Notes under the pieces: generated by a model | Told to the model about the DNA's origin: nothing | Database searches by the model: none | What the model saw: only the letters and a program-made list of their open reading frames with translations | Made by a program: the position numbers and the translations under genes | Origin: Nitrososphaera sp. | GTDB taxonomy: Archaea; Thermoproteota; Nitrososphaeria; Nitrososphaerales; Nitrososphaeraceae | NCBI GenBank assembly: GCA_025935445.1 | Contig: JAICVG010000115.1 | Location: 1-5,314 of the forward strand | Direction: 5' to 3' | Length of the DNA stretch: 5,314 nucleotides | Shown: one piece after another, positions 4,950 to 5,314 of the stretch | How the letters are laid out: the number at the start of each line of letters is the position of its first letter | Position numbering within the stretch: position 1 is the first letter of the stretch

Positions 4950-5126
4950 ATGATATCATGCGGCTGTAGATGCATAGCGTGTAAGAGTGATCAGCTTAAA
5001 AGCCATCAGTTTGTGGCGCAGGACGGTTATGATGATATTCACCATACATGCAAGTCGTGCGGGACGCATTTCAATCACCTCGACGGGGAGACATATTCAA
5101 AATGCGGAATTTGCAAATTTCCCTGA
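4950..5126 (+). CDS. Small Cys-rich zinc-ribbon protein, 58 residues
   Basis: An ATG at 4950 opens a 58-residue protein with eight cysteines in four pairs: C4 and C6, C8 and C11 (CGCRCIAC), C34 and C37 (CKSC), C52 and C55 (CGIC), plus five histidines (19, 31, 32, 40, 43). The second half, CKSCG-T-H-F-N-H ... Y-S-K-CGICKFP, is a CxxC-14-CxxC zinc ribbon. The N-terminal CxCxCxxC block could bind a second metal. No membrane span or signal is visible. Small proteins of this type often bind nucleic acid or act as adaptors, but nothing here fixes the function. It lies 74 bp after the FtsZ-like gene on the same strand; no Shine-Dalgarno sequence is seen. The regular cysteine spacing strongly argues that it is real despite its size. 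Confidence 0.75.
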   Translation: MISCGCRCIACKSDQLKSHQFVAQDGYDDIHHTCKSCGTHFNHLDGETYSKCGICKFP

Positions 5127-5314
5127 TTATGTGAGTGTAGCTGTCTAGATTAACCTTTTTGTTGATGTATATTATTTGCTATATCATACGAGTTGCCAGT
5201 TTACTTGATATTGCGTCTATGGTATCACATATTATTATTAAGCGCATGATGAAATAAGCTGGTTCCTAGAAAACTCTACCTGAGAAGGTAGGTAATATTT
5301 TACAAGTATTCTAT
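5127..5314 (+). other. Right-edge intergenic region with T-run and small hairpin
   Basis: No convincing gene is seen on either strand up to the window edge. TTTTT near 5156-5160 is a plausible oligo-T terminator for the zinc-ribbon gene. CTACCT (5276-5281) and AGGTAG (5286-5291) pair around a GAGA loop, a GNRA-type tetraloop, followed by A/T-rich sequence. The rest is A/T-rich with scattered ATTATTATTA motifs that may include a promoter for a gene beyond the edge. Confidence 0.4.

Noticed and set aside
5165..5257. 30-residue hydrophobic ORF starting at ATG 5165
   Set aside because: No promoter element at a fitting distance, no ribosome binding site and A/T-rich sequence where such an ORF can arise by chance; the nearby oligo-T looks like a terminator.
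1..5314. tRNA or rRNA genes, CRISPR arrays and insertion sequences
   Set aside because: No cloverleaf with a T-loop motif, no regularly spaced repeats, no transposase-like ORF and no terminal repeats were seen by eye.

Overview
The window most likely comes from an ammonia-oxidising archaeon of the Nitrososphaerota (Thaumarchaeota), probably Nitrososphaerales. Three things point there. It carries a divergent FtsZ/tubulin-superfamily protein of the kind these archaea keep although they divide with Cdv/ESCRT-III. It has a CDKAL1-type (e-MtaB) tRNA methylthiotransferase. Most genes lack a Shine-Dalgarno sequence and instead have an archaeal TATA-like element centred about 28-32 bp before the start codon, as expected for leaderless mRNAs. 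The assignment is inference from content, not from a database search.

Layout. At the left edge a FixX-type ferredoxin-like protein (1-259, +, 5' end outside) converges on a peroxiredoxin-like thioredoxin-fold protein (276-827, -). Their two stop codons lie in the two arms of one perfect palindrome. A short divergent promoter region (828-919) has one TATA box for each direction. It leads rightward into a region (920-1307) that reads as one small membrane-anchored protein broken across three frames. After a spacer with a GATA microsatellite come two small soluble proteins of unknown function (1452-1835 and 1861-2250), adjacent and co-directional. A 174-bp gap (2251-2424) holds a bulged long stem and a perfect 10-bp hairpin followed by a T-run, then the promoter of the tRNA t6A37 methylthiotransferase (2425-3801). 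Next is the FtsZ-like gene (3901-4875), which has its own promoter and a short G-rich leader. A 58-residue Cys-rich zinc-ribbon protein (4950-5126) follows. The last 188 bp hold an oligo-T stretch and a small GNRA-type hairpin but no convincing gene.

The genes do not form one pathway. FixX belongs to electron transfer from ETF flavoproteins to quinones. The peroxiredoxin-like protein is probably thiol redox or stress related. The methylthiotransferase modifies tRNAs that read ANN codons. The FtsZ-like protein is a cytoskeletal homologue that appears to have lost key GTPase residues. The points most worth a second look are the broken membrane-protein gene, the degenerate FtsZ active site, the structured 2251-2400 intergenic region and the small zinc-ribbon gene.
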